A program made the position numbers and the translations under genes. From PALSA-129 sp963842505 (GTDB lineage: Bacteria > Acidobacteriota > Terriglobia > Bryobacterales > Bryobacteraceae): 64,000 bases of DNA. Shown here piece after piece: positions 16,246-25,729 of the stretch; within the stretch, counting starts at the first letter, position 1; each line of letters starts with the position of its first letter. The notes below the pieces were generated by a model. The model made no database searches and was not told where the DNA came from. It saw only the letters and a list, made by a program, of their open reading frames with translations. The stretch spans positions 1,302,001 through 1,366,000 of the forward strand of contig CAWJGZ010000004.1 of the NCBI GenBank assembly GCA_963842505.1. Reading direction: 5' to 3'.

Positions 16246-17597
16246 TGGACAAGGGAGTTCTTGTATACGTCGATCTGCAGGGCCCACCCCGCCTCGTGGG
16301 GCGCTTGTGGGCGCGCGTGCGCAACGGCCGGGAGAGTGCCACCTTTGAATACGACAAAGACTGGCTTGCCTATCCCGGGCGTTTTTCCCTTGAGCCAGCC
16401 CTGAAACTCGGACCGGGGCCGTTTCACGCCACATCCGAGAAGCCTCTGTTCGGCGCGATCGGCGATTCCGCCCCTGATCGATGGGGGCGGGTCCTCATGC
16501 GTCGCGCCGAGCGCCGCCGGGCAGAACGGACAGGACAGGCGCCACGCACCCTTCGGGAAGCCGATTACCTGCTTATGGTGGACGATGAGGCGCGCCAGGG
16601 CGCGCTGCGTTTTGCCGAGCGGGAAGGGGGTCCATTTCTCGCGGAAGTTGGCCCGGCCAAGATCCCGCCTCTGATCGAGCTGCCGCGACTGCTCTCCGCA
16701 ACTGAGCACGTCCTGACCAACACGGATAGTGATGATGACCTGCGTTTGCTCTTGGCGCCCGGCTCCTCGCTTGGCGGCGCCCGTCCGAAAGCCTCTGTCC
16801 GCGACCGCGATGGTCATCTGTCCATCGCCAAGTTTCCGAACAAGAGCGACGAGGTCAATACCGTCCTGTGGGAGGCCGTGGCACTGACACTTGCGGCCAA
16901 GGCCGGCATAGCGGTGCCTGCGTGGCGGCTTGAGAGCGTTGCCGGCAAGCCCGTCCTCCTGCTGCGCCGTTTTGACCGGGAGCAGGGGATGCGCGTGCCG
17001 TTTCTATCGGCAATGAGCATGCTCGATGCAAAGGACAACGAAACCCGCAGCTATCTGGAATTCGTCGATGTTCTCCGCCAGCACGGTGCGGCGCCCAAGC
17101 AGGATATGCACGCCGTCTGGCGGCGCATCGTCTTCAGCATCCTGATTTCGAACACAGATGATCATTTGCGCAATCACGGCTTTCTCTGGGCCGGCCCCGC
17201 CGGATGGAGGCTGTCCCCGGCCTACGATCTCAATCCCGTGCCCACCGATATCAAACCGCGTGTGCTGGCGACGGCAATCGATCTCGACGACGGAACGGCG
17301 TCGTTGAAACTCGCGATGGAAGTCGCCCGGTATTTCGAACTCGCGCAGCAGGAGGCCTGTCACATCGCGGCCCAGGCAGGGCAGGCGGTTGGCTCATGGA
17401 AAAGGGTTGCCACAAAGATCGGTCTCACGCCGGCCGAGATTGACCGCATGGCGTCAGCGTTCGATCATGAAGATCTGAAGGCCGCTCAAACCTTGAAGAA
17501 AAGCGGTAACACCACTTTTGGACAAGGATCTCGAAAGGTAGTTGGAAGCCGCGTTCTCCACGGCCCCGCCATGAGAGAGAATAGGAATTCGGAATGA
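16245..17597 (+). CDS. hipA: HipA-like serine/threonine kinase toxin
   Basis: The 450-residue product has an N-terminal subdomain (VLVYVDLQGPPRLVGRLWA), LFGAIGDSAPDRWGRVLMR near residue 72, APGSSLGGARPKA as the glycine-rich ATP loop, HLSIAKFPNKSDE with the ATP-site lysine, ISNTDDHLRNHGFL (Asp 305/306, catalytic) and LSPAYDLNPV as the metal-binding DFG equivalent. HipA kinases phosphorylate aminoacyl-tRNA synthetases and cause growth arrest. From about residue 420 the reading frame enters the second 69-bp direct repeat, giving a C-terminal tail (NTTFGQGSRKVVGSRVL) that is probably not native. ATG 16245 overlaps the hipB stop; a GTG three bases upstream is the alternative. Confidence 0.88.
   Translation: MDKGVLVYVDLQGPPRLVGRLWARVRNGRESATFEYDKDWLAYPGRFSLEPALKLGPGPFHATSEKPLFGAIGDSAPDRWGRVLMRRAERRRAERTGQAPRTLREADYLLMVDDEARQGALRFAEREGGPFLAEVGPAKIPPLIELPRLLSATEHVLTNTDSDDDLRLLLAPGSSLGGARPKASVRDRDGHLSIAKFPNKSDEVNTVLWEAVALTLAAKAGIAVPAWRLESVAGKPVLLLRRFDREQGMRVPFLSAMSMLDAKDNETRSYLEFVDVLRQHGAAPKQDMHAVWRRIVFSILISNTDDHLRNHGFLWAGPAGWRLSPAYDLNPVPTDIKPRVLATAIDLDDGTASLKLAMEVARYFELAQQEACHIAAQAGQAVGSWKRVATKIGLTPAEIDRMASAFDHEDLKAAQTLKKSGNTTFGQGSRKVVGSRVLHGPAMRENRNSE
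17502..17570 (+). repeat. Direct repeat B at the right of the HipBA module
   Basis: It starts AGCGGTAACACCACTTTTGG and aligns without gaps with 15571-15639. Here it is read in a different frame, as the hipA C terminus. With copy A it brackets 1.86 kb that hold exactly the HipBA operon. Confidence 0.75.
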
Positions 17598-17612
17598 AAG
17601 GTCTGATCTGAC

Positions 17613-18188
17613 ATGAAGGTGATTGCTTTCAACGGCAGTGCGAGAAAAGGCGGCAATACGGCGATTCTGCTCCGCTACGTGCTCGGCGAATTGGAAAAAG
17701 AAGGTATCGAAACCGAACTGGTGGAACTGAGTGGATCGAAGATCCATGGGTGCCTGGCGTGCCGCCAGTGCTCGGCCCGGAAAGACGGGCGTTGCGCGCA
17801 GCGCAAGGATGTGGGGAACGCCTATATCGAAAAAATGGCGGCGGCGGACGGCATTCTCCTTGGTTCGCCGACCTACGTGGCCGACGTCTCGCCGGAGATC
17901 AAGGCGCTCATCGACCGCGCCTGCATGGTTGGAGGCGCCAATGGCGGCATGTTCCGCCGTAAGGTGGGGGCGGGAGTGATCGCGGTGCGAAGAGCCGGGG
18001 CGATGCACGCGTTCGATACCCTGAACCACTTTTTCCTGATCAGCGAGATGATCATACCGGGCTCGTCCTACTGGAACATCGGGTACGGGCGGGAACTCGG
18101 CGAGGTGGAAAAAGACGAGGAAGGCATCCGCACCATGAAAGTGCTGGGACAGAACATGGCGTGGTTGCTGAAAAGGTTAGGCTCATAA
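17613..18188 (+). CDS. Iron-sulfur flavoprotein (Isf-like) NAD(P)H-dependent oxidoreductase
   Basis: The 191-residue product has a flavodoxin-like fold. The FMN phosphate loop is NGSARKGGNT near residues 7-16, and SPTYVADVSPEIKALIDR is the second FMN-binding region. Between them is CLACRQCSARKDGRC, a C-x2-C-x2-C-x7-C spacing that matches the compact [4Fe-4S] motif of Isf proteins. Isf enzymes transfer electrons to oxygen, peroxide or other acceptors in the cytoplasm. The gene starts 15 bases after hipA and is followed by an aldo/keto reductase 19 bases on, so the last two probably form an operon. Confidence 0.85.
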   Translation: MKVIAFNGSARKGGNTAILLRYVLGELEKEGIETELVELSGSKIHGCLACRQCSARKDGRCAQRKDVGNAYIEKMAAADGILLGSPTYVADVSPEIKALIDRACMVGGANGGMFRRKVGAGVIAVRRAGAMHAFDTLNHFFLISEMIIPGSSYWNIGYGRELGEVEKDEEGIRTMKVLGQNMAWLLKRLGS

Positions 18189-18207
18189 GCAGGCGGAGGT
18201 GCGCTCC

Positions 18208-19158
18208 TTGGAAGACCTGATTCCGCTCGGTACAACGGATATCCGCATCTCGCCCGTCGGTTTGGGGACATGGCAATGGGGCGACCGTACCATGTGGAGC
18301 TATGGCGTCACTCACACCGATCGCGACATTCACGAAGCCTTCCGGAGCAGCCTCGAGGCAGGGATCAACTTTTTCGACACCGCCGAGGTCTACGGCAAGG
18401 GGCGCTCGGAAGTTCTGCTGGGCGAGTGCTTGAGAGAGATGGCGCCGGCCGGGTCCGGTGTGCCGCTGGTGATGGCAACCAAGTTTGCGCCCTGGCCGTT
18501 GCGGCTGCGCGGGCGCGCGTTGGTCCGGGCGTTGCGCGCCAGCCTCGCGCGATTGGGGCTCCGCCGGGTGGATCTTTACCAGGTTCATTTTCCGTTCTCA
18601 CTGGTTCCGGTCCCGGTATGGGCCAATGCGCTGGCGGACGCCGTGGAAGCGGGGCTCACGCGCTCGGTGGGGGTGTCGAATTACAGCGCCGCGCAGATGC
18701 GGCAGGCCCGCGAAGTTCTCTCCCGGCGCGGAATTCCGCTGGCCTCGAACCAGGTGGAGTACCATTTGCTGAACCGCAAGGTAGAGCGCAATGGCGTGCT
18801 GCAGTCCTGCCGCGAACTGGGGGTCGCGTTGATCGCATACAGTCCGCTTGCCAAGGGCCTGCTCACCGGCAAGTACACGCTGCGGAACCGCCCGCCGGGC
18901 ATGCGCGGATACATGTTTCGCGGCGGAAAGCTCGGCTCCATCCAGCCCCTCCTCGGCCTGATGCGCGAAGTGGGACAGGCTCACGAAGGCAGGACGCCGG
19001 CCCAGGTGGCGCTGAACTGGCTCATCTGCAAAGGCGCGGTGCCAATACCCGGGGCAAAGAATGCGCACCAGGCGAGGGAAAACGCCGCCGCGATCGGCTG
19101 GCGGCTCGACACCGCTGAAATCGCCGCGCTCGATGAGATGAGCCGCAAAGGCAGTTAA
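18208..19158 (+). CDS. Aldo/keto reductase
   Basis: This 316-residue NADPH-dependent enzyme folds as a TIM barrel. FFDTAEVYGKGRSE holds the Asp and Tyr of the tetrad, VMATKFAPWP the Lys, and DLYQVHFPFS the His. GVSNYSAAQM and AIPIPGAKNAHQARENAA-type sequence close to the C terminus bind the cofactor. TTG 18208 is preferred as start because GGAGG (18195-18199) is eight bases before it, whereas for the in-frame GTG 18199 the same motif overlaps the codon. The physiological substrate is unknown. Its stop overlaps the convergent FUSC gene by 4 bases. Confidence 0.88.
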   Translation: MEDLIPLGTTDIRISPVGLGTWQWGDRTMWSYGVTHTDRDIHEAFRSSLEAGINFFDTAEVYGKGRSEVLLGECLREMAPAGSGVPLVMATKFAPWPLRLRGRALVRALRASLARLGLRRVDLYQVHFPFSLVPVPVWANALADAVEAGLTRSVGVSNYSAAQMRQAREVLSRRGIPLASNQVEYHLLNRKVERNGVLQSCRELGVALIAYSPLAKGLLTGKYTLRNRPPGMRGYMFRGGKLGSIQPLLGLMREVGQAHEGRTPAQVALNWLICKGAVPIPGAKNAHQARENAAAIGWRLDTAEIAALDEMSRKGS

Positions 19159-21305
19159 TCTTTGTTGCGTTCATCCCCGAGGATCGTAAGCAGGATTTCG
19201 CCGGTCACGGTGTTCAGGCTGTTCACGATGCGGTCGGCCTCGGTATTGACAAGCGCATAGCGTTGGACGCTTGAAGCTCCGGATTCGAGCAAGGTGTGGT
19301 AATCTCCGCGGAGATCCGGAAAATCGGACGCGGCCATCGCGGAGCCCCGAAGACCGGCGACAAGGTAATACAAGGTAAAGTCCACATCGTTCGAGAACGT
19401 CCGGAATGCCTCGCGAACCGGAACGGAACGGCTCGTCAGCAGACCGGCCTCAAGCGACATTGCGGCGTGGATGAAGCGGTGCGAGTCGGCGAGAATGCGG
19501 TCGAACGTCGCGATCCGGCCGGCGGCGTTGCCGGGCTCCCCGCGCATCCGGGCGATCGAAGCCTCCAGGTTGGAGCGCGCCACGCGCGCCGCCAGGCGTG
19601 CCCGGTCGAGCGCCGCGCCCATGGCGCCTCGCTGTTGCAGATAGCCGTCGCGAACGGCCTGAAAATATGCGCGATATGCATCGAGCATGCGGGCCAGGGC
19701 TTCCGGCACCTGCGTCCGCTCCCAGGTGGGCCAGAGACGGTAAGACAGCAATGCGATGAGACCGCCGGCCAGCGTGTTCAGCCCGCGAGGCAGAACCACC
19801 TCGGCGGGAGAGACGCCTGCCGCCGCGAACAGAAACACCACCAGCGAGGTCACGGCCACTGCGAGAATTCCGTAGTTGGCCGGTCCAAAAGCCCGCAGCA
19901 GAAAGGCAAATAGCGCGATCAACGCGATTTGCCCGCCGAGCGGCGGACTCAGCAGGTCAAACAGCGCCGTCGCCACAATCAGCCCGATGAGGGTTCCCAG
20001 AAGGCGCTGCAAGCCGCGGCTGAAAGTGGTTGTGAAGTCCGGCTTCAAAACCAGCGCCACGGTCATCGCAACCCAGTAAGGACGGGGCCAGTGCAAGCTG
20101 TGGGGGACGATTTCGGCAATAGTGATGCACACCGCCAGGCGCACCGCATGGCGGAAAGGCGCCATTTCCAGGCGGAGGCTGGCAGCCAGCGCGGACCGCC
20201 TGCTTGCTAACTGGAGCTTCCAGGGATGCGCGGCTTCGCGCCGCTCGAACTCCGCCAAGCCGCGACCGGTCGTGTGCGCCGAAAGCTCCTGCACGGTGCG
20301 AAGCTGCCCGGCCAGCGCATCCACCTGCGAGCGGGCCTCGGAGAGCATGGCCGCCCCCGTGGTGGAAGAGGCGCGGCTCGCCTGGCGCAGCTTTCCGGCG
20401 AGTTCGGCCATTTCTCGCGCCAGGCCCGGGTCTGGATTGGCGGCATCTCCCAGCCGGAGCGATTCGCCTGTCCGCTCCAACACCTGCGACGTCAGCACCG
20501 CGCAGCGATCCAAAACGCCTTTCTCCGTTTCCGTGCCGGCCTCCTGGCTCATGCGGGTGCGCAGCCGCGCAAGCGCGAGCAGCGCCAGGCGGATGCGCTC
20601 GGCTTGACTCAGCAGCACAAGGTAGCGCTCGTCCTCGATCGAAGCACGGGCGTCCAGCCCGGCCAGCGCCTGCTGCGCTTCGGTGCTTTCGCGGCTCGCC
20701 GGTGGCGCCTCGGTTGCCGGAGACGCCGCGGCGGCCGCGCGAGCTAGTTCCAGGTATAGAGCCGACAAGGCGCGGCGCTCGGGAGAGCTCCGTCGTAGAG
20801 GCCAAAGAGCCAGCGCCAGCGCCGTCTGAAAGAGACCGCCAACCAGGGCGAGCAGTCCGGAAGCCAGCGCTTGGTGCGCGGACAACGGCTGGACCGAAAA
20901 CACAATCAGCGTCACCAGCGTGATCAGCCCGATGTCTGCTTCGGCGGGGCCGATCGCCACCATCATCCCCGCCCCAAAGGCGCCTACGGCCAGGATCGCC
21001 GAGCCCGCGTAGGTGCCCCCGGCAATGCCGCCCGCCAGCACAGCCAGCGAACAAAACAGGCTGGCGATGATCATGCGGCGCGCGCGGTGCGCATATGGGT
21101 CCGCCCCGTCCGCGACTGCCACGTTTAGCGCGCCGAGACCGGCCACCATGCCTGCGGTGGCTTGCCCCATCACCGCGCCGGCCACCACCGGCAGTACGGT
21201 CCCCATGGCGTTCCGGAGTCCCATCCACGGGTGCACTTTTCCGGGTTCGAAACGGATCACGGCACGCCACAGAGTTGCCCGCGAAGCAGGCGGTCCAGAG
21301 GGCAT
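19155..21305 (-). CDS. FUSC-family inner-membrane efflux protein
   Basis: The 716-residue protein has two membrane blocks, each of about five or six helices (residues about 25-165 and 385-510), separated by a soluble helical region, the repeated layout of FUSC/aromatic-acid exporter proteins (AaeB, FusC and relatives). A long C-terminal cytoplasmic domain follows, beginning WPTWERTQVPEAL. Members pump aromatic acids or similar compounds and usually work with an HlyD-type adaptor. Here it lies 65 bases downstream of the EmrB gene of a tripartite efflux operon on the same strand, which supports a shared role. Confidence 0.83.
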   Translation of the reverse strand: MPSGPPASRATLWRAVIRFEPGKVHPWMGLRNAMGTVLPVVAGAVMGQATAGMVAGLGALNVAVADGADPYAHRARRMIIASLFCSLAVLAGGIAGGTYAGSAILAVGAFGAGMMVAIGPAEADIGLITLVTLIVFSVQPLSAHQALASGLLALVGGLFQTALALALWPLRRSSPERRALSALYLELARAAAAASPATEAPPASRESTEAQQALAGLDARASIEDERYLVLLSQAERIRLALLALARLRTRMSQEAGTETEKGVLDRCAVLTSQVLERTGESLRLGDAANPDPGLAREMAELAGKLRQASRASSTTGAAMLSEARSQVDALAGQLRTVQELSAHTTGRGLAEFERREAAHPWKLQLASRRSALAASLRLEMAPFRHAVRLAVCITIAEIVPHSLHWPRPYWVAMTVALVLKPDFTTTFSRGLQRLLGTLIGLIVATALFDLLSPPLGGQIALIALFAFLLRAFGPANYGILAVAVTSLVVFLFAAAGVSPAEVVLPRGLNTLAGGLIALLSYRLWPTWERTQVPEALARMLDAYRAYFQAVRDGYLQQRGAMGAALDRARLAARVARSNLEASIARMRGEPGNAAGRIATFDRILADSHRFIHAAMSLEAGLLTSRSVPVREAFRTFSNDVDFTLYYLVAGLRGSAMAASDFPDLRGDYHTLLESGASSVQRYALVNTEADRIVNSLNTVTGEILLTILGDERNKD

Positions 21306-21370
21306 TCAATTCAGGATAATCCCGAATGGGAGCCATCGTCCCCTCAAAGTTTCGGGGCGGGATGTTCGTT

Positions 21371-22949
21371 TCAATGGACTGCTACGCTCCCTTTATTGAC
21401 CACCTTTTTCAGTAGCCACACGCCTAGTAGGCACAGCGTTACGATGAGCGCTGTCCAAAGGAACATGTCCACGTAGGCCTTAAGGTTGGCTTGTTGGAGC
21501 AGGATGCCGTACATCATCCCGTAGGCCTCCTTGCTGGCCTGCGATCCCGCGGAATATCGGCTGAGCCCGGATACCATTCCCGCAAGCCGCTGCTGAAATA
21601 CCGGATCATACGGAGTCATATGACCGACCAGATTCACCTGGTGGGTCTGAGCCATACGCGCCAGGAACGTCGTGGAGACGGATATGCCGATACTACCGCC
21701 CAAATTACGCATCAGGTTGAAGATTCCGCTGGCATTGCCGATCTTCTCCTTGGCGAGCCTTCCGACCGAGACGGTCATGAGAGGAACCAGTATAAGTGCC
21801 ATGCCCAACCCTTGTAAGACGTTGGGCCATATAATGCTCCCCATCGAGACGTCCAGCGTAAGCCTTCCAAACATCCACGTCGATGCCGCCGTACACATGA
21901 CGCCGAGCGACATCAGCCACCTGGCATCCACGTAGGACAACAACATGCCGACAATCGGCATTGCGACCATCGCGCCGATGCCTCGTGGCGCTGTCGCCAG
22001 GCCGGCGTCTTGAGAAGTGTAGCCGAGCAGCGTCTGCAGGAACAGGGGAACCATCGTGAGCGCACTGTACATTGCCGCCGAGATGACCGTCGTCACTAGG
22101 GTGCCAACCCAGAAGTTCCGGTCTCCGAAAAACCCGTAAGTCCACGATCGGCTCGCATGCCCTCAGTTCGCGCACGATCAGCACCATCAACGCCGTTACC
22201 GAAATCACGCTGAACCAGGTGATCCAGGTGCTCCCGAACCAATCCGCCTCTTGTCCCTTGTCCAGGACCACCTGCAGAGTCGCCAGCCAAACCGTAAGCA
22301 GCCCGAAGCCGATTCCGTCGATTGTCCCCGGCCTCGCGTTCTTGATGTATGGCGGGTCCTCAATGTACCGTGCCAACAAATATACGGCCAGTACCCCGAT
22401 CGGGATGTTGATATTGAACACCCAGCGCCAGGAGTAATTGTCGGTGATCCATCCCCCCAGAAACGGACCAACGATGGGCGCGCCCACAACCCCCAGGCCG
22501 AACATCGCCATTGCCATTCCCTGTTTCTCGCGCGGGAAGCTCTCCAGAAGAATCGCCTGGGAGAGCGGCTGCATAGCCCCGCCCCCTATGCCTTGCAGGA
22601 TGCGGGCTAAGATGAGCACGGGCATGGACGGGGCCATCCCGCAGAGGAACGATGCGACCGTAAAAAGCCCGGTACATGCCAGCAAGAAGCGCTTTCGGCC
22701 GAAGCGGAGGGCGAACCAACCGCTGGCGGGAAGCACAATGGCGTTCGCCACCAGGTAACTGGTCAGCACCCAGGTAGCTTCCTCGTTGGTGGCCGACAGG
22801 CTACCCGCCATGTTCGGCAGCGCCACGGAGGTGATCGTCGTGTCCAGCACCTCCATGAACACTGCCGCCATAACCGCCATGGTGATCAGCCACGGATTGA
22901 AGCTGGGACGCCATTCGGCGCCGCCGGCCCCGGCCGCTTCCTCACTCAT
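21371..22949 (-). pseudogene. emrB: EmrB/QacA-type MFS drug transporter, frameshifted
   Basis: Two overlapping frames encode one DHA2-type transporter. From 22949 the frame gives MEVLDTTITSVALPNMAGSL (helix 1) through PIVDLRVF near residue 278. It then shifts, and the remainder (DRNFWVGTLVTTVISAAMYS to the C terminus, stop at 21371) is in another frame. The break is at an A5 run on the plus strand (22128-22132); removing one A restores RVFGDRNFW, the family pattern. The intact protein would have about 524 residues and 14 helices. It may be a true inactivating mutation or a sequencing error. The start overlaps the emrA stop by 4 bases. Confidence 0.85.
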
Positions 22950-24238
22950 CGGACCTTCACCTCGGGTTCCACCGACATGCCCGGCCCAATCCGGTATGCC
23001 GCCACTGGAATTTCATCCAGCACGATCTTGACCGGCACACGCTGGACCACCTTGACGTAGTTGCCCGTGGCATTCTCGGGAGGCAACAGGCTGAAGGCCG
23101 CGCCCGTCCCGCTCTGGAAGCTTTCCACGTGGCCGCGGAGACGAAGTTGCGGGAACGCATCGAGTTTCAGCGTGGCTGGCTGCCCCGGCCGCATCAACGT
23201 CAATTGAGTTTCTTTGAAGTTGGCCACCACCCAAAGACGGTCCGACACCAGCGCCACCAGCGGTTGGCCGGTTTGCACGAAGTCGCCCGGTTCAACCGAC
23301 TTGCGCGTAATGTACCCCGATTCGGGCGCGTAGATCCGTGTGTAGGAGAGTGCCAATTCCGCTTGCTCCACCGCGGCGCGCTGCTGTTCCACCTGAGCGC
23401 GAAGAGCGGAGACGTCGGCATGGCGCACTTCCATCTGCTGCGGCGCCGATTTCGCTTCGCTCACCCTGCCCTGCGCCTGTACCACCTGCTCTTCAGCCTG
23501 GCGTAATCCGGCCTGTGTGGAAACCTGCGCCGCCCGGGCTTGCGACAGGTGCGCCCTGGCTGCTTCGCTGGCCTGGCTGGCTGCCTCTTGCGCCGCCTTG
23601 GCGGACCTGGCCTGCGTTTCCGCGCGGTCCAACTGCTGCTTGGAAACTTCGTCCCTGGCGTACAGTGCCCGGTAGCGGACAGCATCGTCGGCGGTACGGA
23701 TGGCTTCCGCCTGGGCGGCGGATTGCTGCGCCTCGGCTTGTCTCATGGCCGCTTCGGCCGCGCGACTCGCGGCGGCATCCTCCTCGACCCGTGCCTGCAG
23801 GATCTTCACCTGCTCCTGGGCCGCGCCGGCCGCCGCGCCGGTTTGGGTCAGGACGGCGCTGGTTACGGTCGAAGTGAGCGCCAGGTTAGATTGCGCGCCC
23901 TCGGCTCGCGCGGAGATATCGGCCAGGCGGGCGTTCGCCTCCGCCGCGCGCGCCTGGTAATCGCGAGCGTCAATTTCCACGATCAAGTCGCCGCGGTTCA
24001 CGTGCTGGTTGTCCTGCACGCACACGTGAAGCACCTGCCCCGCAACCCGCGGACTCACCTGAATCACGTCTCCCTCTATGAATGCGTCGTCGGTCGATTC
24101 GTAGTGCCGCGCATGCAGGTAGTACAGGCCCCCTGCCAAGGCCGCGATTACACCCAGTCCAATGCCGGTCAACTTGGCCGCGCGCTTGCGTGGCTGCTGG
24201 GCCTTCGCTTGGTCGTCGATCAGAATCTCGTTAGCCAT
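22946..24238 (-). CDS. emrA: EmrA/HlyD-family membrane fusion protein
   Basis: The 430-residue periplasmic adaptor has a short cytoplasmic N terminus and one transmembrane helix (LTGIGLGVIAALAGGLYYL, about 23-41). The lipoyl half-motif is SPRVAGQVLHVCVQDNQHVN, and a long Ala/Gln-rich coiled coil follows (about 90-275). The second lipoyl half and beta-barrel are ELALSYTRIYAPESGYITRK and VVANFKETQLTLMRPGQPA. This matches EmrA, which bridges an MFS pump to TolC. It sits between the TolC-like gene (22 bases upstream) and emrB (4-base overlap). Confidence 0.9.
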   Translation of the reverse strand: MANEILIDDQAKAQQPRKRAAKLTGIGLGVIAALAGGLYYLHARHYESTDDAFIEGDVIQVSPRVAGQVLHVCVQDNQHVNRGDLIVEIDARDYQARAAEANARLADISARAEGAQSNLALTSTVTSAVLTQTGAAAGAAQEQVKILQARVEEDAAASRAAEAAMRQAEAQQSAAQAEAIRTADDAVRYRALYARDEVSKQQLDRAETQARSAKAAQEAASQASEAARAHLSQARAAQVSTQAGLRQAEEQVVQAQGRVSEAKSAPQQMEVRHADVSALRAQVEQQRAAVEQAELALSYTRIYAPESGYITRKSVEPGDFVQTGQPLVALVSDRLWVVANFKETQLTLMRPGQPATLKLDAFPQLRLRGHVESFQSGTGAAFSLLPPENATGNYVKVVQRVPVKIVLDEIPVAAYRIGPGMSVEPEVKVR

Positions 24239-24260
24239 CTTGGTTCTCCGGATATGCCCT

Positions 24261-25598
24261 CTAGAACGTGAAATCCTGGGCGCGCCCCAGGGCGGAAAAC
24301 AAGTTCAGGCGCGCTATGTTGAACTGGGCCAAACTGGATACCGTGAGCTGCCGGGCATCTTCGAGTGCGGTCTGGGCGCTGGTCACCTCGATGTTGTCCG
24401 CCACTCCGTTCCGGAACCGGTCCTGCGCCAGCGAGAGTTCCCGCTGCGCCAGGTCCAGGTTCTTTTGTGCGGCCCGCATCTGGTCCTCCCGGGTCGCCAG
24501 GTTGTCGAGAGCCTGCCGCACATCTTTCTCCACCGCGGCCCGAAGGTCCGACAACTGCATCTCTGCCTGGCGGACTCGGCTCGTTGCGGCCTGCACTTCC
24601 GACCTGGTGCGCCCGCCATCGAAGATCGGGACATCGATGCGGACTCCGACGCTTCGCGTGGGCAGGTCCACCTCGTTGGGTTTCAATCCGCTGCTGCCAT
24701 AATCGCCGAACGCCGAAACCGTCGGCGCCCACTCCCCGATGGCCGCTTTCCGTTCCGCTTCCGCAATGCGCAACTGTTCCGAGGCCACCAACAACTCCAG
24801 CCGGCCGCCGAGCGCCTGCTGTACGGCCTCACCGGCCTCCGGTATGGGTTGCGGATCAAATCGCATCGCATCGGCCGGCGATACTTGCATACTGAGCGGC
24901 GCGCCGGTGATACGAAGCAGATTCAATCTGGCGGTATCCCGATTGGTGCGGGCCTGCGCAAGCTGCACCTGCTGGCCCGCCAGGCGTGTCTCGGCCCGTG
25001 CCACATCAAGCCCGGTCGCGATGCCGGCGTTTCGCTGGTTCGTTGCCAGATCGAGAAGCTGGCGGGCCAGTTGCACATTCGACTCCGCCGCCGCCACCGA
25101 CTGGCCCGTCTCGAGCAGCTCTATATACGCCAGGGTGGTGGCCGTGGTCACCTGCTGCTCCGCCAGCCGCCGTTGCTGCTCCGCGAGTTGCACGCCATAC
25201 CGGGTCGCCTGGTAGCGGCGAATCGATGCCAGGTTGAACAGGCTCTGCGCCACCTGGAAGCGCGCATCGAAACGGTCGAACGGCCCGAGGAACGCCGGGA
25301 GGCCCGGAAAGTGGAAGGTGGAAGCCGTCAGTCCTTGTGCCGCGAGGTTTTCCGTGAGACTCATCTGGTATGCGGCGCCGCTGACGTTCGGCAGCAGCGC
25401 CGAAAGCCCGATCCCCCGCTGCGCTCGTGACTCGGTGGTCCGTTCCTGCGCAAGCTGCGCCTGCAAGTTGTTCTTAAGTGCCTGGCCGATTGCCTGCGCC
25501 AGCGTCACCTCCGGAGGAGTAGCGGCGGTCTGCGCGTACGCTTCCGCCGCCAAGGCTAGCGCAAGAAGGAATTTCCGTGGCAAACGATGTTTGAACAT
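24261..25598 (-). CDS. TolC-family outer membrane efflux protein
   Basis: The 445-residue product starts with a signal peptide (MFKHRLPRKFLLALALAAEA, cut near AYAQ). It has the duplicated helical-hairpin repeat of TolC-type proteins: VTLAQAIGQALKNNLQAQLA near the N terminus, GLSALLPNVSGAAYQ, a middle DVARAETRLAGQQVQLAQ, the second repeat beginning LELLVASEQLRIAEAERKA, and VDIPIFDGGRTRSEVQAA in the second beta-strand region. The start at 25598 is chosen from the signal peptide; the frame is open 23 codons further. It is the first gene of the EmrAB/FUSC efflux operon. Confidence 0.9.
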   Translation of the reverse strand: MFKHRLPRKFLLALALAAEAYAQTAATPPEVTLAQAIGQALKNNLQAQLAQERTTESRAQRGIGLSALLPNVSGAAYQMSLTENLAAQGLTASTFHFPGLPAFLGPFDRFDARFQVAQSLFNLASIRRYQATRYGVQLAEQQRRLAEQQVTTATTLAYIELLETGQSVAAAESNVQLARQLLDLATNQRNAGIATGLDVARAETRLAGQQVQLAQARTNRDTARLNLLRITGAPLSMQVSPADAMRFDPQPIPEAGEAVQQALGGRLELLVASEQLRIAEAERKAAIGEWAPTVSAFGDYGSSGLKPNEVDLPTRSVGVRIDVPIFDGGRTRSEVQAATSRVRQAEMQLSDLRAAVEKDVRQALDNLATREDQMRAAQKNLDLAQRELSLAQDRFRNGVADNIEVTSAQTALEDARQLTVSSLAQFNIARLNLFSALGRAQDFTF

Positions 25599-25729
25599 TT
25601 CGGTTTCCGTGTCAATATGGGGAAACGCAACCCGGCTGCCACGTCCTGAGGACCTAAAATCAAACACTTACAGGTATTCTGCCGATGATTTCTGAAGCCG
25701 TGTCGGCAGTTGCCGATCAGCTGCCGAGA

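Noticed and set aside
19155..19158. Stop-codon overlap of aldo/keto reductase and FUSC genes as a regulatory feature
   Set aside because: A four-base overlap of convergent genes is common in compact genomes and shows nothing further.
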